Shown piece by piece: positions 31,788-40,229 of a DNA stretch of 64,000 nucleotides. Made by a program: the position numbers and the translations under genes. Every line of letters begins with the position of its first letter. Position 1 is the first letter of the stretch. The stretch lies in contig NZ_VMKN01000001.1 in assembly GCF_007483685.1 (NCBI RefSeq), positions 2,220,393-2,284,392 on the forward strand, written 5' to 3'. The notes under the pieces are model-generated. The model ran no database searches, was not told the DNA's origin, and saw only the letters and a program-made list of their open reading frames with translations. This DNA is from Litoribacter populi. GTDB lineage: Bacteria; Bacteroidota; Bacteroidia; Cytophagales; Cyclobacteriaceae.

Positions 31788-32906
31788 ATGAGAGAACGAA
31801 TGAAGTTAATTATAATAGTATTTCTACTCCTTACTGGGGTAAATGGCTGTCAACAACAGGAATCGGATGAAGGGGTTACCCTTCCATCCGACCTGACAGT
31901 CCAGGTGGAGGAGTTGGGTAACGGGAAAGTGAAAGCCGTTTTCTCTGCCAGAGACGTCAATTTCTTTAGAATCGATTTTGGGGAAGCCAAAGCTGATATG
32001 CAGCGTGCTGAAGGACGTGAGGCTACCCACAGCTATAGATCGCCTGGTAATTACACTATCACAGTACAAGCGCATACCACTGAGGATGACTTCATAACTG
32101 AAGATACTCAAATCGAAATCACCGAACAGGCTCTTGGGCTGGGAATTCCGACTGAGGGATATGAAAGCCCAGAGGCATATGAGGGATATACTTTGGTTTG
32201 GAGTGATGAATTTAAGGAAGCAATCTCCCCAGACTGGACCTTTGAAACTGGGGATGGTTGCCCTTCCCTTTGTGGCTGGGGTAACAATGAGTTGCAGTTT
32301 TATCGACGTGAAAATGCGGAAGTAAAAGATGGTATGCTCATCATTACAGCCAAGGAGGAGAATTTTGGTGGCAAGAATTACACGTCCACTAGAATGAAGA
32401 CGCAAGGCAAGCAATCCTTTACTTTTGGAAGAATTGATTTCCGTGCTGTTTTGCCAAAAGGTCAAGGTATTTGGCCTGCCTTCTGGATGCTTGGAGAAAG
32501 TATCACGGAGATCGGCTGGCCCGCCTGTGGTGAAATTGACATTATGGAAATGGTGGGTGGAAATGCCAATGGCAGAGACAACACTACCCATGGTACCTTG
32601 CATTGGTCAAACAATGGAACCTATGCGACTGCAGGGGGAAAGAAAAGTCTGCCGGAAGGGGTTCTGAATGATAATTTCCATGTATTTTCCATTATCTGGG
32701 ATGAAAAAAAGATCACTTGGCTCTTGGACGGGGAGGAATATCATACCATTGATATCACTCCAGACCACATGGATGAGTTCAGAGATCCGCAATTCATTCT
32801 CATCAACTTGGCCATTGGAGGCAACTGGCCTGGGAGTCCAGACGACTCGACCATATTTCCGCAGCAATTGGTTGTGGACTATGTGAGAGTGTTTCAGAAG
32901 GATTAA
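31788..32906 (+). CDS. GH16 family endo-beta-glucanase (laminarinase-type) lipoprotein
   Basis: 372 residues, lipobox V-N-G-C21. A PKD-like domain (about 30-110) precedes the GH16 domain (about 125-372). The catalytic motif is E249-I-D-I-M-E254, the version with an extra residue (beta-bulge) found in laminarinases and related 1,3-glucanases; W-P-A-F-W-M-L and the final V-V-D-Y-V-R-V are also typical. It cleaves beta-1,3(-1,4)-glucans at the cell surface for import by SusCD. A second ATG at 31800 would give a more standard signal peptide. Last gene before a strong terminator. Confidence 0.94.
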   Translation: MRERMKLIIIVFLLLTGVNGCQQQESDEGVTLPSDLTVQVEELGNGKVKAVFSARDVNFFRIDFGEAKADMQRAEGREATHSYRSPGNYTITVQAHTTEDDFITEDTQIEITEQALGLGIPTEGYESPEAYEGYTLVWSDEFKEAISPDWTFETGDGCPSLCGWGNNELQFYRRENAEVKDGMLIITAKEENFGGKNYTSTRMKTQGKQSFTFGRIDFRAVLPKGQGIWPAFWMLGESITEIGWPACGEIDIMEMVGGNANGRDNTTHGTLHWSNNGTYATAGGKKSLPEGVLNDNFHVFSIIWDEKKITWLLDGEEYHTIDITPDHMDEFRDPQFILINLAIGGNWPGSPDDSTIFPQQLVVDYVRVFQKD

Positions 32907-32953
32907 GCCCTATGTCGAAAGCAGAATAATAAACTATACCTATTAAACCTATT

Positions 32954-32998
32954 AGCCAAAAAGCCTGAGGATGCTGTCCTCGGGCTTTTTATTTGGCT
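32954..32998 (+). terminator. Strong intrinsic terminator of the SusCD-GH16 operon
   Basis: AAAAAGCC-T-GAGGA and TCCTC-G-GGCTTTTT form a long stem around TGCTG, ending in TTTTT. Outer AGCCAAA/TTTGGCT arms extend it, so it can work in both directions. Confidence 0.85.
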
Positions 32999-33090
32999 AA
33001 GCAGTTATGAGAACCTAAGCTTACCAAGATTTTAACTGAAAAGGTTTATATTTAGTCAAAATTTGATTGTTTTTACTTAATACAATTGAT

Positions 33091-33513
33091 ATGAGTAGTA
33101 CATTAAGAAATGTAATAGGGCTAATTGCAGGTATCGTAATAGGCAGTTTGGTCAATATGGGGATCATTATGATTAGCGGACAAGTCATTCCACCCCCTGA
33201 AGGTGCTGATGTGACCACCAAGGAAGGACTTCAGGCATCCATACACCTTTTTGAGGCTAGACATTTCTTTATGCCTTTTCTAGCTCATGCCCTAGGGACT
33301 TTTGTAGGGGCATTTATAGCAGCCTATATTGCCGTCAGTCATAAACAGAAAATGGCCATATTTGTGGGATGCTTTTTTCTGCTGGGAGGAATAATGAGTG
33401 CAATATTGATTCCCGCACCTATGTGGTTTATTCTTGCTGATCTCTTTCTAGCCTACCTGCCAATGGCTTATCTTGCAGGAGCTTTGAACAGAACCCAAGT
33501 GCCGGTAGCTTAA
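33091..33513 (+). CDS. Small integral membrane protein of unknown function
   Basis: 140 residues from ATG 33091; an upstream in-frame TTG (33067) is less likely. Four membrane segments can be seen, about 8-28, 62-80, 88-106 and 110-132, with a P-P-P-E-G-A-D loop after the first. Ends in a short polar tail. No conserved catalytic motif; the fold resembles small DUF-type Bacteroidota membrane proteins. Isolated gene, with no clear operon partner. Confidence 0.65.
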   Translation: MSSTLRNVIGLIAGIVIGSLVNMGIIMISGQVIPPPEGADVTTKEGLQASIHLFEARHFFMPFLAHALGTFVGAFIAAYIAVSHKQKMAIFVGCFFLLGGIMSAILIPAPMWFILADLFLAYLPMAYLAGALNRTQVPVA

Positions 33514-33789
33514 AAATAAAAATCTAGTCTGGAGAATTTTCACTCAGGGCATCAGCCGGAAAGAAGCTGAAAATCAAGTTCAAATAACAGGAAATGAGGA
33601 ATCAGGACGTTATTAACTGAAAATGCTCACAATTATAGGTTAGTTAACATCTATTTACTTTCAATTATCATCCTACTGTCATATTTTCGTGGCAAGAAAC
33701 AGACAATCATGGAACTACTTGGATAGACAATCGTGTATAGTAGCGGATGTTGAATTCTCAATCTCAAACGAAATAACCCCATTATAGTA

Positions 33790-34257
33790 ATGAAAAGAAT
33801 CTTATTTGTACTTCCGGTTTTATGTTTTGTCTTTTTGTTTTCTTGTTCCCAAAACTCCAGCCAACAAGTGGATGCTGTAACTACAGGGGAAAACGGTGAA
33901 GTTTTTAATCACCACGAACCTCAGACTACACCTGTAGCCTCAAATTTGGAAACATTTGAAGCCGAAATGCATGAGGACGGTCTTGAGAAAGAGCTGGTTT
34001 GTATGGTTAACAATGCCTTTATGGGCAAAAAACAGTTTCCGGTCGAATTTGGCGACAAGATGTACTATGGCTGCTGTGAAATGTGCGTAAATACAATCCA
34101 AAATGACCGTAGTGTAAGATATGCCAAGGATCCTTTGACAGGTAAGGAAGTGGACAAGTCTAAAGCTTTTATCACTTTGGAGCCAGGCCACCCTTATGGA
34201 GGAGTGCTCTATTTTGAATCAAAAGAGAATTACGAAAAATACAATAAAAAGTCCTAA
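33790..34257 (+). CDS. Lipoprotein with a cysteine-rich, possibly metal-binding C-terminal domain
   Basis: 155 residues, lipobox L-F-S-C19. After a linker, residues 75-155 contain E-L-V-C-M-V-N-N-A-F-M-G and Y-Y-G-C-C-E-M-C-V-N-T-I, a cysteine arrangement like TRASH/YHS-type metal-binding domains, with F-G-D-K-M-Y-Y-G-C-C as the core. A role in copper or other metal handling is possible but there is no metal-transport neighbour. It ends 27 bp before the hybrid kinase gene. Confidence 0.65.
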   Translation: MKRILFVLPVLCFVFLFSCSQNSSQQVDAVTTGENGEVFNHHEPQTTPVASNLETFEAEMHEDGLEKELVCMVNNAFMGKKQFPVEFGDKMYYGCCEMCVNTIQNDRSVRYAKDPLTGKEVDKSKAFITLEPGHPYGGVLYFESKENYEKYNKKS

Positions 34258-34284
34258 GGGACTTTTTTTCATACTACCAGTAGC

Positions 34285-37212
34285 ATGTCAGCATCCAACC
34301 CACCCATTCCAGCAAACGAGCAGGAAAGACTCCAAGCTTTACGCGAATACAAGATCATGGATACCTCAGAAGAAGAGACATTTGACAGTATAGCCAAACT
34401 TGCCTCCTATATCTGCGAAGTACCCATTGCACTTATTTCCTTTATTGACGAGGAGCGGCAGTGGTTCAAAGCCAATGTTGGAATGGATGGTGTTGCTGAA
34501 TCCCCTCGTCCCCTGACTTTTTGCCAATATACTATAATGGATGATGGCCTTACCTATGTGCCCGATGCTGCGGAACATTCAACCCTAAAAAACAATCCGT
34601 CAGTAAGAGAGGGATTGGTTCGTTTTTACGCAGGCACGCCGCTTACCACCCCAAGTGGTCATCATATAGGTACCTTATGCGTGGTTGATAGCAAACCAAA
34701 AGAGCTGAATGAAAACCAAAAGTCAGCTCTAGCAACCTTGGCCAACCATATTATGGCCCATTTGGAGCTGAAGAGGAAAAACAAGAAACTTAAAGGGGAA
34801 GTTGGTAGGCTCGCAGAAAAAGCCTTGGACGGCATCGCCAAGGAACTTGATTATTACAAAATGGCTATTGACGAAACCTCTATTGTCTCAATCACAGATG
34901 AGACTGGGGTGATTTCTTACGTCAACGATAAGTTTTGTGCCATCTCTCAATATAGAAGAGAGGAATTGCTAGGGCAGACCCATAAAATCATTGATTCCGG
35001 TTTTCACAGCAAAGATTTTTTTGAAAACCTCTGGAAAACTCTTTTATCAGGCAAGGTTTTTAAAAATGAGATTAAGAATAAGGCTAAGGATGGGACCTAT
35101 TACTGGGAAGATATAGTTGTAGTTCCATTTCTCAATCCCCAGGGAAAGCCTTATAAATTTGTGTCCATAAAGCGGAACATTACTGAAGAAAAGCAGAGAA
35201 AGCAAAGGATCCTCAATCTTATTAAAACTCAGCGTTCTATCTTTAATGGTGCAAGTTATAGTATTATTTTCACCGATACCAAAGGTTATATCCGAAGGAT
35301 CAATAAGGCTGGGCTTCAACTGTTGGGCTATCAGGAAAATGAACTGGTCAAGGTAAAATCGCCTTTAATATTTCATGATCCGCTGGAGTTACAAAGCAGG
35401 AAGGCAGAACTCGAAATGGAGTGGGGCAATGAATTGTCCAGTGAAATTGAAGTGCTGGTAGGAAAAGCCCAGAGGGAAAATTCAGCTGATTCTCGGGAAT
35501 GGACTTTCATCACCAAATCTGGCAAACGTATCCCCGTATGGCAAACTATTACTTGCATCAATGACGAAGAGGGACAAGTTCAGGGGTATTTAAGTGTAGC
35601 GGAAGATTATTCCTCAAAGAAAAAAGCTGAATCCAAACTCATCGAGGCAAAATTGCTTGCTGAACAGGCAGTAGCCATGAAGGCTAACTTTTTGGCTAAC
35701 ATGAGTCATGAAATTCGCACCCCTATGAATGCCATCATTGGGTTTACTGACCTATTATCAGAGACACCGCTCAGTCAGTCTCAGGAGGAGTATGTGAGTC
35801 ATGTTAAAATGGCCGGAGAAAACCTGATGTTGATTATTAATGACATACTGGATCTTTCCAAAATTGAATCAGGCAAGTTGGTAATTGATCCGCAGCCATT
35901 CAAAATTAAAGAGGACCTGAAGCATATTTATGAGCTTCTAAAAATTAGAGCAGATGAAAAGCTGTTAGAATTTAACCTTTTCTTAGATGCTGGACTTCCT
36001 GAAATGATCATCGGGGACAAGGGTAGACTTAATCAGGTAATAATGAACCTGGCCGGAAATGCCATCAAATTTACGTCTGAAGGTGAAGTCAATATTTTAG
36101 TAAAGAAGCTAAAGGAAGACGATAATAAAATCACTTTGAAGTTTACCATAAAAGATACCGGTATAGGAATTCCGGAAAGTAAATTGGAAAGTATTTTTGA
36201 GCGTTTTTCCCAAGGAGAAGAAAGTACTTCCCGCAACTTTGGGGGTACAGGATTGGGTCTTAACATAGCCAAGCAACTTATAGAATTGCAGGATGGAAAA
36301 TTGGAGGTGAAAAGTAAACTGGAATTTGGATCGGAATTCTATTTTTCTCTTACTTATCAGAAATCCAATGATTTAACTATCGGAAAAGAAAAAATAGTTG
36401 AACTTCCTGAGGTTTCTCAAAAAGTCTCAATTTTATTATGCGAGGATAATGTAATCAATCAGCGATTGGTGAGAAAAGTTATTGAAGGTTTTGGATTTGA
36501 TCTGGATATAGCTCATAATGGAAGGGAAGGAATAGAGTTGTTCTCCACCAAGCAATTTGACCTCATTCTGATGGATCTGCAAATGCCACTTATGGATGGT
36601 TATCAGGCCACTGTTCATATTAGGAAAGAATTAAAATCCGACATTCCTATAGTGGCGATGACAGCCCATTCGTTTATTGGGGAAAGGCAAAAATGTTTCG
36701 ACATGGGAATGAATGCCTATGTCCCGAAGCCATTCAGAAAAGAAGAACTATATACCAAAATCCTGGAGGTTTTGGATCAGCATGGAGGAAAGCAGGAAGT
36801 GGAGAATTTGAACGGGGAGAAGTTGGACGCTACACACAAGTTAGATTCAAAGATAGATTTGAGTTACCTGAAGGAGCTTTCAGATAATAACAAAGAGTTT
36901 GAGAAAGAGATCATCACAATGTTTTGCCAGAAGGTGGAAAACGAGATGGAGGTTTTGGAATTGGCAGTGAAAGAAGGGGATTTTAAAGGAGTAAAGGAAT
37001 TTGCACATGCAATGAAATCCAGCGCATCCTTGTTTCTTTTGGAAAAATGTGTTTATATTTTGAACCAAACGGAAAAAGAAGCTACCGAACTCTGGAAATC
37101 CGAAGCCACTGAACTCTCTCAAGAAGTCCAAAACGGACTGGTGGAACTTAAGCAAAGATTCATCGAGACCAAGGAGAGTTTGTTGGAATTGCTGGAGAAA
37201 GAATATTTGTAA
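34285..37212 (+). CDS. Hybrid sensor histidine kinase (GAF-PAS-PAS-HisKA-HATPase-REC-Hpt)
   Basis: 975 residues with no membrane segment. A GAF domain (about 20-165) is followed by two PAS domains (about 190-300 and 310-440), a dimerisation helix with the phosphorylated H475 (F-L-A-N-M-S-H-E-I-R-T-P-M-N), an ATPase domain (N-A-I-K-F-T; D-T-G-I-G-I-P; G-G-T-G-L-G-L), a receiver with D764 (I-L-M-D-L-Q-M-P) and an Hpt domain with H908 (F-A-H-A-M-K-S-S). A full internal phosphorelay is present and can hand phosphate to a separate receiver; the stand-alone receiver at 37355 is the obvious local partner. Confidence 0.95.
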   Translation: MSASNPPIPANEQERLQALREYKIMDTSEEETFDSIAKLASYICEVPIALISFIDEERQWFKANVGMDGVAESPRPLTFCQYTIMDDGLTYVPDAAEHSTLKNNPSVREGLVRFYAGTPLTTPSGHHIGTLCVVDSKPKELNENQKSALATLANHIMAHLELKRKNKKLKGEVGRLAEKALDGIAKELDYYKMAIDETSIVSITDETGVISYVNDKFCAISQYRREELLGQTHKIIDSGFHSKDFFENLWKTLLSGKVFKNEIKNKAKDGTYYWEDIVVVPFLNPQGKPYKFVSIKRNITEEKQRKQRILNLIKTQRSIFNGASYSIIFTDTKGYIRRINKAGLQLLGYQENELVKVKSPLIFHDPLELQSRKAELEMEWGNELSSEIEVLVGKAQRENSADSREWTFITKSGKRIPVWQTITCINDEEGQVQGYLSVAEDYSSKKKAESKLIEAKLLAEQAVAMKANFLANMSHEIRTPMNAIIGFTDLLSETPLSQSQEEYVSHVKMAGENLMLIINDILDLSKIESGKLVIDPQPFKIKEDLKHIYELLKIRADEKLLEFNLFLDAGLPEMIIGDKGRLNQVIMNLAGNAIKFTSEGEVNILVKKLKEDDNKITLKFTIKDTGIGIPESKLESIFERFSQGEESTSRNFGGTGLGLNIAKQLIELQDGKLEVKSKLEFGSEFYFSLTYQKSNDLTIGKEKIVELPEVSQKVSILLCEDNVINQRLVRKVIEGFGFDLDIAHNGREGIELFSTKQFDLILMDLQMPLMDGYQATVHIRKELKSDIPIVAMTAHSFIGERQKCFDMGMNAYVPKPFRKEELYTKILEVLDQHGGKQEVENLNGEKLDATHKLDSKIDLSYLKELSDNNKEFEKEIITMFCQKVENEMEVLELAVKEGDFKGVKEFAHAMKSSASLFLLEKCVYILNQTEKEATELWKSEATELSQEVQNGLVELKQRFIETKESLLELLEKEYL

Positions 37213-37214
37213 AA

Positions 37215-37339
37215 GTACGAAGGACGAGGTACGAAGTACGAAAGATGTAAAAGTGACCAAAAAACAAGGCTAAAAGTGCTAAATTCAACGGTCTGTCCTC
37301 CGATGTACTTGGTACATGGTACTCTTAGTACTTAGTACC
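37215..37339. repeat. Pair of inverted 7-bp-period arrays
   Basis: Left array 37215-37249: GTACGAA, GGACGAG, GTACGAA, GTACGAA, AGATGTA. Right array 37291-37339: GTCTGTC, CTCCGAT, GTACTTG, GTACATG, GTACTCT, TAGTACT, TAGTACC, whose reverse complement reads GTACTAA-GTACTAA. The two face each other across about 40 bp between the hybrid kinase and the receiver gene. The left array starts 2 bp after the kinase stop codon. Confidence 0.65.
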
Positions 37340-37354
37340 AAAAAATGATGAATA

Positions 37355-37720
37355 ATGAAGATAATACTCGCTGAAGTTAACGACCTACTACGCAAATCCC
37401 TATCCTTCTTTTTAGGCTCTAAAGGCTTTGAGGTGGATCAATTTGATAATGGGAAGGATGCTTTGGAGGCGATAAAGACCCATGAATATGATATTATCCT
37501 CACTGACATTAATATGCCGGGCATTAACGGTATGGAGATGACCCAATATGTGAGGACGGTATTAAAGCATCAAACCCCAATTATCATTTTTACTTCTTCC
37601 AATATTGAGCAGACAGAGTTAGACTCCTTCGATATAGGTGCTAATGAATTTATTCCTAAACCTGTAAGTCCTGCAGTTTTGCTGGTAAGAATGAATAAAT
37701 TACTGAAACAGGTAAATTAA
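37355..37720 (+). CDS. Stand-alone response regulator receiver
   Basis: 121 residues, receiver domain only. The phosphoacceptor is D51 (I-L-T-D-I-N-M-P-G), with the T/S switch in I-I-F-T-S-S and K105 in F-I-P-K-P-V. No output domain, so it works by protein contact. It is followed after 21 bp by the HEAT-repeat membrane protein and the glycosyltransferase, suggesting control of polysaccharide synthesis by protein interaction. Confidence 0.92.
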   Translation: MKIILAEVNDLLRKSLSFFLGSKGFEVDQFDNGKDALEAIKTHEYDIILTDINMPGINGMEMTQYVRTVLKHQTPIIIFTSSNIEQTELDSFDIGANEFIPKPVSPAVLLVRMNKLLKQVN

Positions 37721-37741
37721 GCTTGAATATTTAGGATTGGG

Positions 37742-38572
37742 TTGATGGAGAAATTTTGGGACTTGTATGCCGACAAAAATTGGGTGGAATCATTTTTGGT
37801 TTATTCAATCGCCATATTTGTATTAGGTTCCGTGATGATGTTTTTGACACTTATCCTGATTCGTTATAGAAGGATACATCGACAAACTTTAGTTACAGAA
37901 TATCAGGTGACAATAGAGGCAATCCTGATGGGTGTTATGTTTTCCGATAGCATCTATGCAACTATGGTAAATGATGCCACCATAGCGAAACTTTTTCGCA
38001 GTCGCCTGTTTAGGGACACTTTAATGGAAGGAACGCTTAACCTACATAGAAATTATGAGGGTCAGTATGCCCAAAAATTGGAAAAATTCTACGCCGAATC
38101 TCACCTGATTCGGGATTCCTTCGAAAAAATCAAACACAGAAATTGGGCGAAAAACTGTCAGGGAATAGAGGAGCTGGCTGAAATGGAAGTAGGGCAGGCA
38201 TTTAATACTTTCGTTCAACTTTCAAAATCCAAGGTCCGCCCCCTTAAAATTGCCGCTATCAAAGGATGTATCAAATTGAATGGAACTCAAGGGCTTGGCC
38301 ATTTGGTCAGACACAAAAATCTAATTGACACCTGGACGCAGTTATCCATCATTCATGCTTTGAAAAAAGGAGATATTGAAACTACAAAGGGTATAGACAA
38401 ATTGCTTACTTCATCAAACAAATCGGTAGTAAGCTTAGGACTAAAGATTATCCAAGCCCTAAAACTATCCGAAAACACTTCTGCGGTAATTAATCTCCAT
38501 AGCAAAACAGAAAACCTTATGATCAAGACGGAGGCACGTAGGGTAATGGAAAAACTTGAAAATCTAAATTGA
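37742..38572 (+). CDS. Membrane-anchored HEAT-repeat protein
   Basis: 276 residues. One N-terminal membrane helix (about 14-38, S-I-A-I-F-V-L-G-S-V-M-M-F-L-T-L-I-L-I) is followed by an all-helical region that looks like degenerate HEAT repeats (for example V-R-P-L-K-I-A-A-I-K-G-C-I-K-L-N, S-I-I-H-A-L-K-K-G-D). HEAT domains are protein-binding scaffolds. Its stop codon overlaps the start of the glycosyltransferase (TGATG), so translation is coupled and the two proteins probably form a complex at the inner membrane. Confidence 0.75.
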   Translation: MMEKFWDLYADKNWVESFLVYSIAIFVLGSVMMFLTLILIRYRRIHRQTLVTEYQVTIEAILMGVMFSDSIYATMVNDATIAKLFRSRLFRDTLMEGTLNLHRNYEGQYAQKLEKFYAESHLIRDSFEKIKHRNWAKNCQGIEELAEMEVGQAFNTFVQLSKSKVRPLKIAAIKGCIKLNGTQGLGHLVRHKNLIDTWTQLSIIHALKKGDIETTKGIDKLLTSSNKSVVSLGLKIIQALKLSENTSAVINLHSKTENLMIKTEARRVMEKLENLN

Positions 38573-40011
38573 TGCTGGATACCTTTACTTTAGGTTTCGA
38601 ACTAAGTTGGATTATCGAAATTTACCTCGGTTTGATACTGCTCTATGCTGTGACCATTATGGGATCTTATATGGTGCTGGGATATTTGTCGGTGATAGAA
38701 TTGAAGGATTATCTCACCCGAAACAGCTTTGTAAATTATGAAGTGTTGTTGTCCAGTGAATTCGCGCCCCGACTTTCTTTGATTGCTCCGGCATACAATG
38801 AGGGCTTGACCATTGAGGAAAATGTAAAATCCCTGCTTTCTCTAAACTATAACAATTACGAAGTCATTGTGGTCAATGATGGTAGTAAGGACAATTCCAT
38901 GGATATCCTTATCAAAACGTATGATTTGGAACCTGTGGAGATGGAATTGGATATAAAGCTGGCCACCAAACCAGTAAGAGGCTTATATAAATCCAAAAAC
39001 CAAGCCTTCAAAAAGCTAATTGTAGTAGATAAGGAAAACGGTGGTAAGGCTGATGCCCTCAATGTTGGGTTAAACATTGCCGGTAATCCTTATGCCGTTT
39101 GTATTGATGTGGACTGCATTTTAGATAAAGATTCCCTTCTGAAACTGGCTAAACCCTTCATGGAAAATGATGGTAAACGGGTGATTGCAACCGGTGGAGT
39201 GGTACGTATTGCTAACCAATGTGTAATCAAAGATGGGCGCTTGATCGAAGTAAATGTGCCTGACCGCATGCTTCCCAGGATTCAGGTTTTGGAATACCTG
39301 CGGGCATTTTTATTGGGAAGGATGGCTTGGGAAAGGCTTGACGGTTTATTGTTGATCAGTGGTGCATTTGGAGCATTTGACAAAGAAATTGCCATTCAGG
39401 CGGGTGGATATAATACCAAGACCGTCGGAGAGGACATGGAACTGGTGGTTAGAATGAGAAGGTACATGTTGGAAAACAAGCTCCCATATACTGTTTCTTA
39501 TATTCCGGACCCTCTTTGCTGGACCGAAGCGCCGGAAAGTGTCAATATTTTTAAAAAGCAGCGGAGTCGCTGGATGCGGGGAACTATTGAGACACTATTT
39601 ATACATAAAAAAATGTTTATGAATCCCAAGTATAAGATTTTGGGGATAATATCGGTGCCATATTGGACCTTTTTTGAGTTTTTGGCTCCATTAATAGAGT
39701 TTATTGGAGTAGTAATCACGTTGGTATTTCTTGTTTTAGGACTTTTGAATTGGAAACTTTTTCTTTTGTTGTTACTATTTGTATATGTTTTTGCGGTGAT
39801 GTTTTCTGTATTGGGTTTGCTCAGTGAGGAATTAACCTATCACAAATATCCCAAGGTGCGGGACTTCCTAAAATTGCTGGGGGCGGCAATAATTGAACCT
39901 GTTTATTTTCATCCACTGGGTGTGTACTCCTCCTTACTTGGGTATTGGGAAAAAATGAGAGGTAAAAAGACTTGGGGTGAAATGACTAGACAGGGTTTCC
40001 AAAAGAAGTGA
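38572..40011 (+). CDS. Family 2 processive glycosyltransferase, membrane-bound
   Basis: 479 residues from ATG 38572, which overlaps the stop codon of the HEAT gene; an in-frame TTG three bases earlier is unlikely. One membrane segment (about 12-38) precedes the GT-A domain with P-A-Y-N-E-G, V-N-D-G-S-K-D, D-V-D-C (metal), G-E-D-M-E-L and the QxxRW motif (Q-R-S-R-W). Two or more C-terminal membrane helices (about 360-430) follow. The layout matches PgaC/BcsA-like synthases that polymerise and export a beta-linked polysaccharide; the sugar is not predictable. Confidence 0.9.
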   Translation: MLDTFTLGFELSWIIEIYLGLILLYAVTIMGSYMVLGYLSVIELKDYLTRNSFVNYEVLLSSEFAPRLSLIAPAYNEGLTIEENVKSLLSLNYNNYEVIVVNDGSKDNSMDILIKTYDLEPVEMELDIKLATKPVRGLYKSKNQAFKKLIVVDKENGGKADALNVGLNIAGNPYAVCIDVDCILDKDSLLKLAKPFMENDGKRVIATGGVVRIANQCVIKDGRLIEVNVPDRMLPRIQVLEYLRAFLLGRMAWERLDGLLLISGAFGAFDKEIAIQAGGYNTKTVGEDMELVVRMRRYMLENKLPYTVSYIPDPLCWTEAPESVNIFKKQRSRWMRGTIETLFIHKKMFMNPKYKILGIISVPYWTFFEFLAPLIEFIGVVITLVFLVLGLLNWKLFLLLLLFVYVFAVMFSVLGLLSEELTYHKYPKVRDFLKLLGAAIIEPVYFHPLGVYSSLLGYWEKMRGKKTWGEMTRQGFQKK

Positions 40012-40229
40012 ATTCGGGAGGATAAAAGGGACTTAGTGGTTCGCAGAGTTTGCAGATGAGTTCATAGAGGATTAACATGACTGTATGCTGCTGTGCTTTA
40101 TTTTTTTTTGTGAATTCGTGGAGATTAATCCAAATTTTTCTAAACAAAAGCCTATAGTTTATGCTTTAATACATGGAAACTCCTAGTCACTATCTCTAAG
40201 TGAACCATCTGATAATCAGGTAAAATCCC

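Noticed and set aside
31824-32603. A 259-codon open frame antisense to the GH16 gene
   Set aside because: The plus strand encodes an intact GH16 lipoprotein with catalytic residues; the antisense frame has no recognisable domain, leader or promoter.
33661-33690. GTCATA half-site upstream of the lipoprotein at 33790
   Set aside because: No TAnnTTTG element lies at 33 bp and the other half-site does not match, so it does not fit the Fnr geometry.
40012-40229. Possible regulatory signals in the gap before the AsmA-like gene
   Set aside because: A CTGAT-A-ATCAG dyad (40209-40219) is present but short and AT-rich; I saw no matching element elsewhere to support it.
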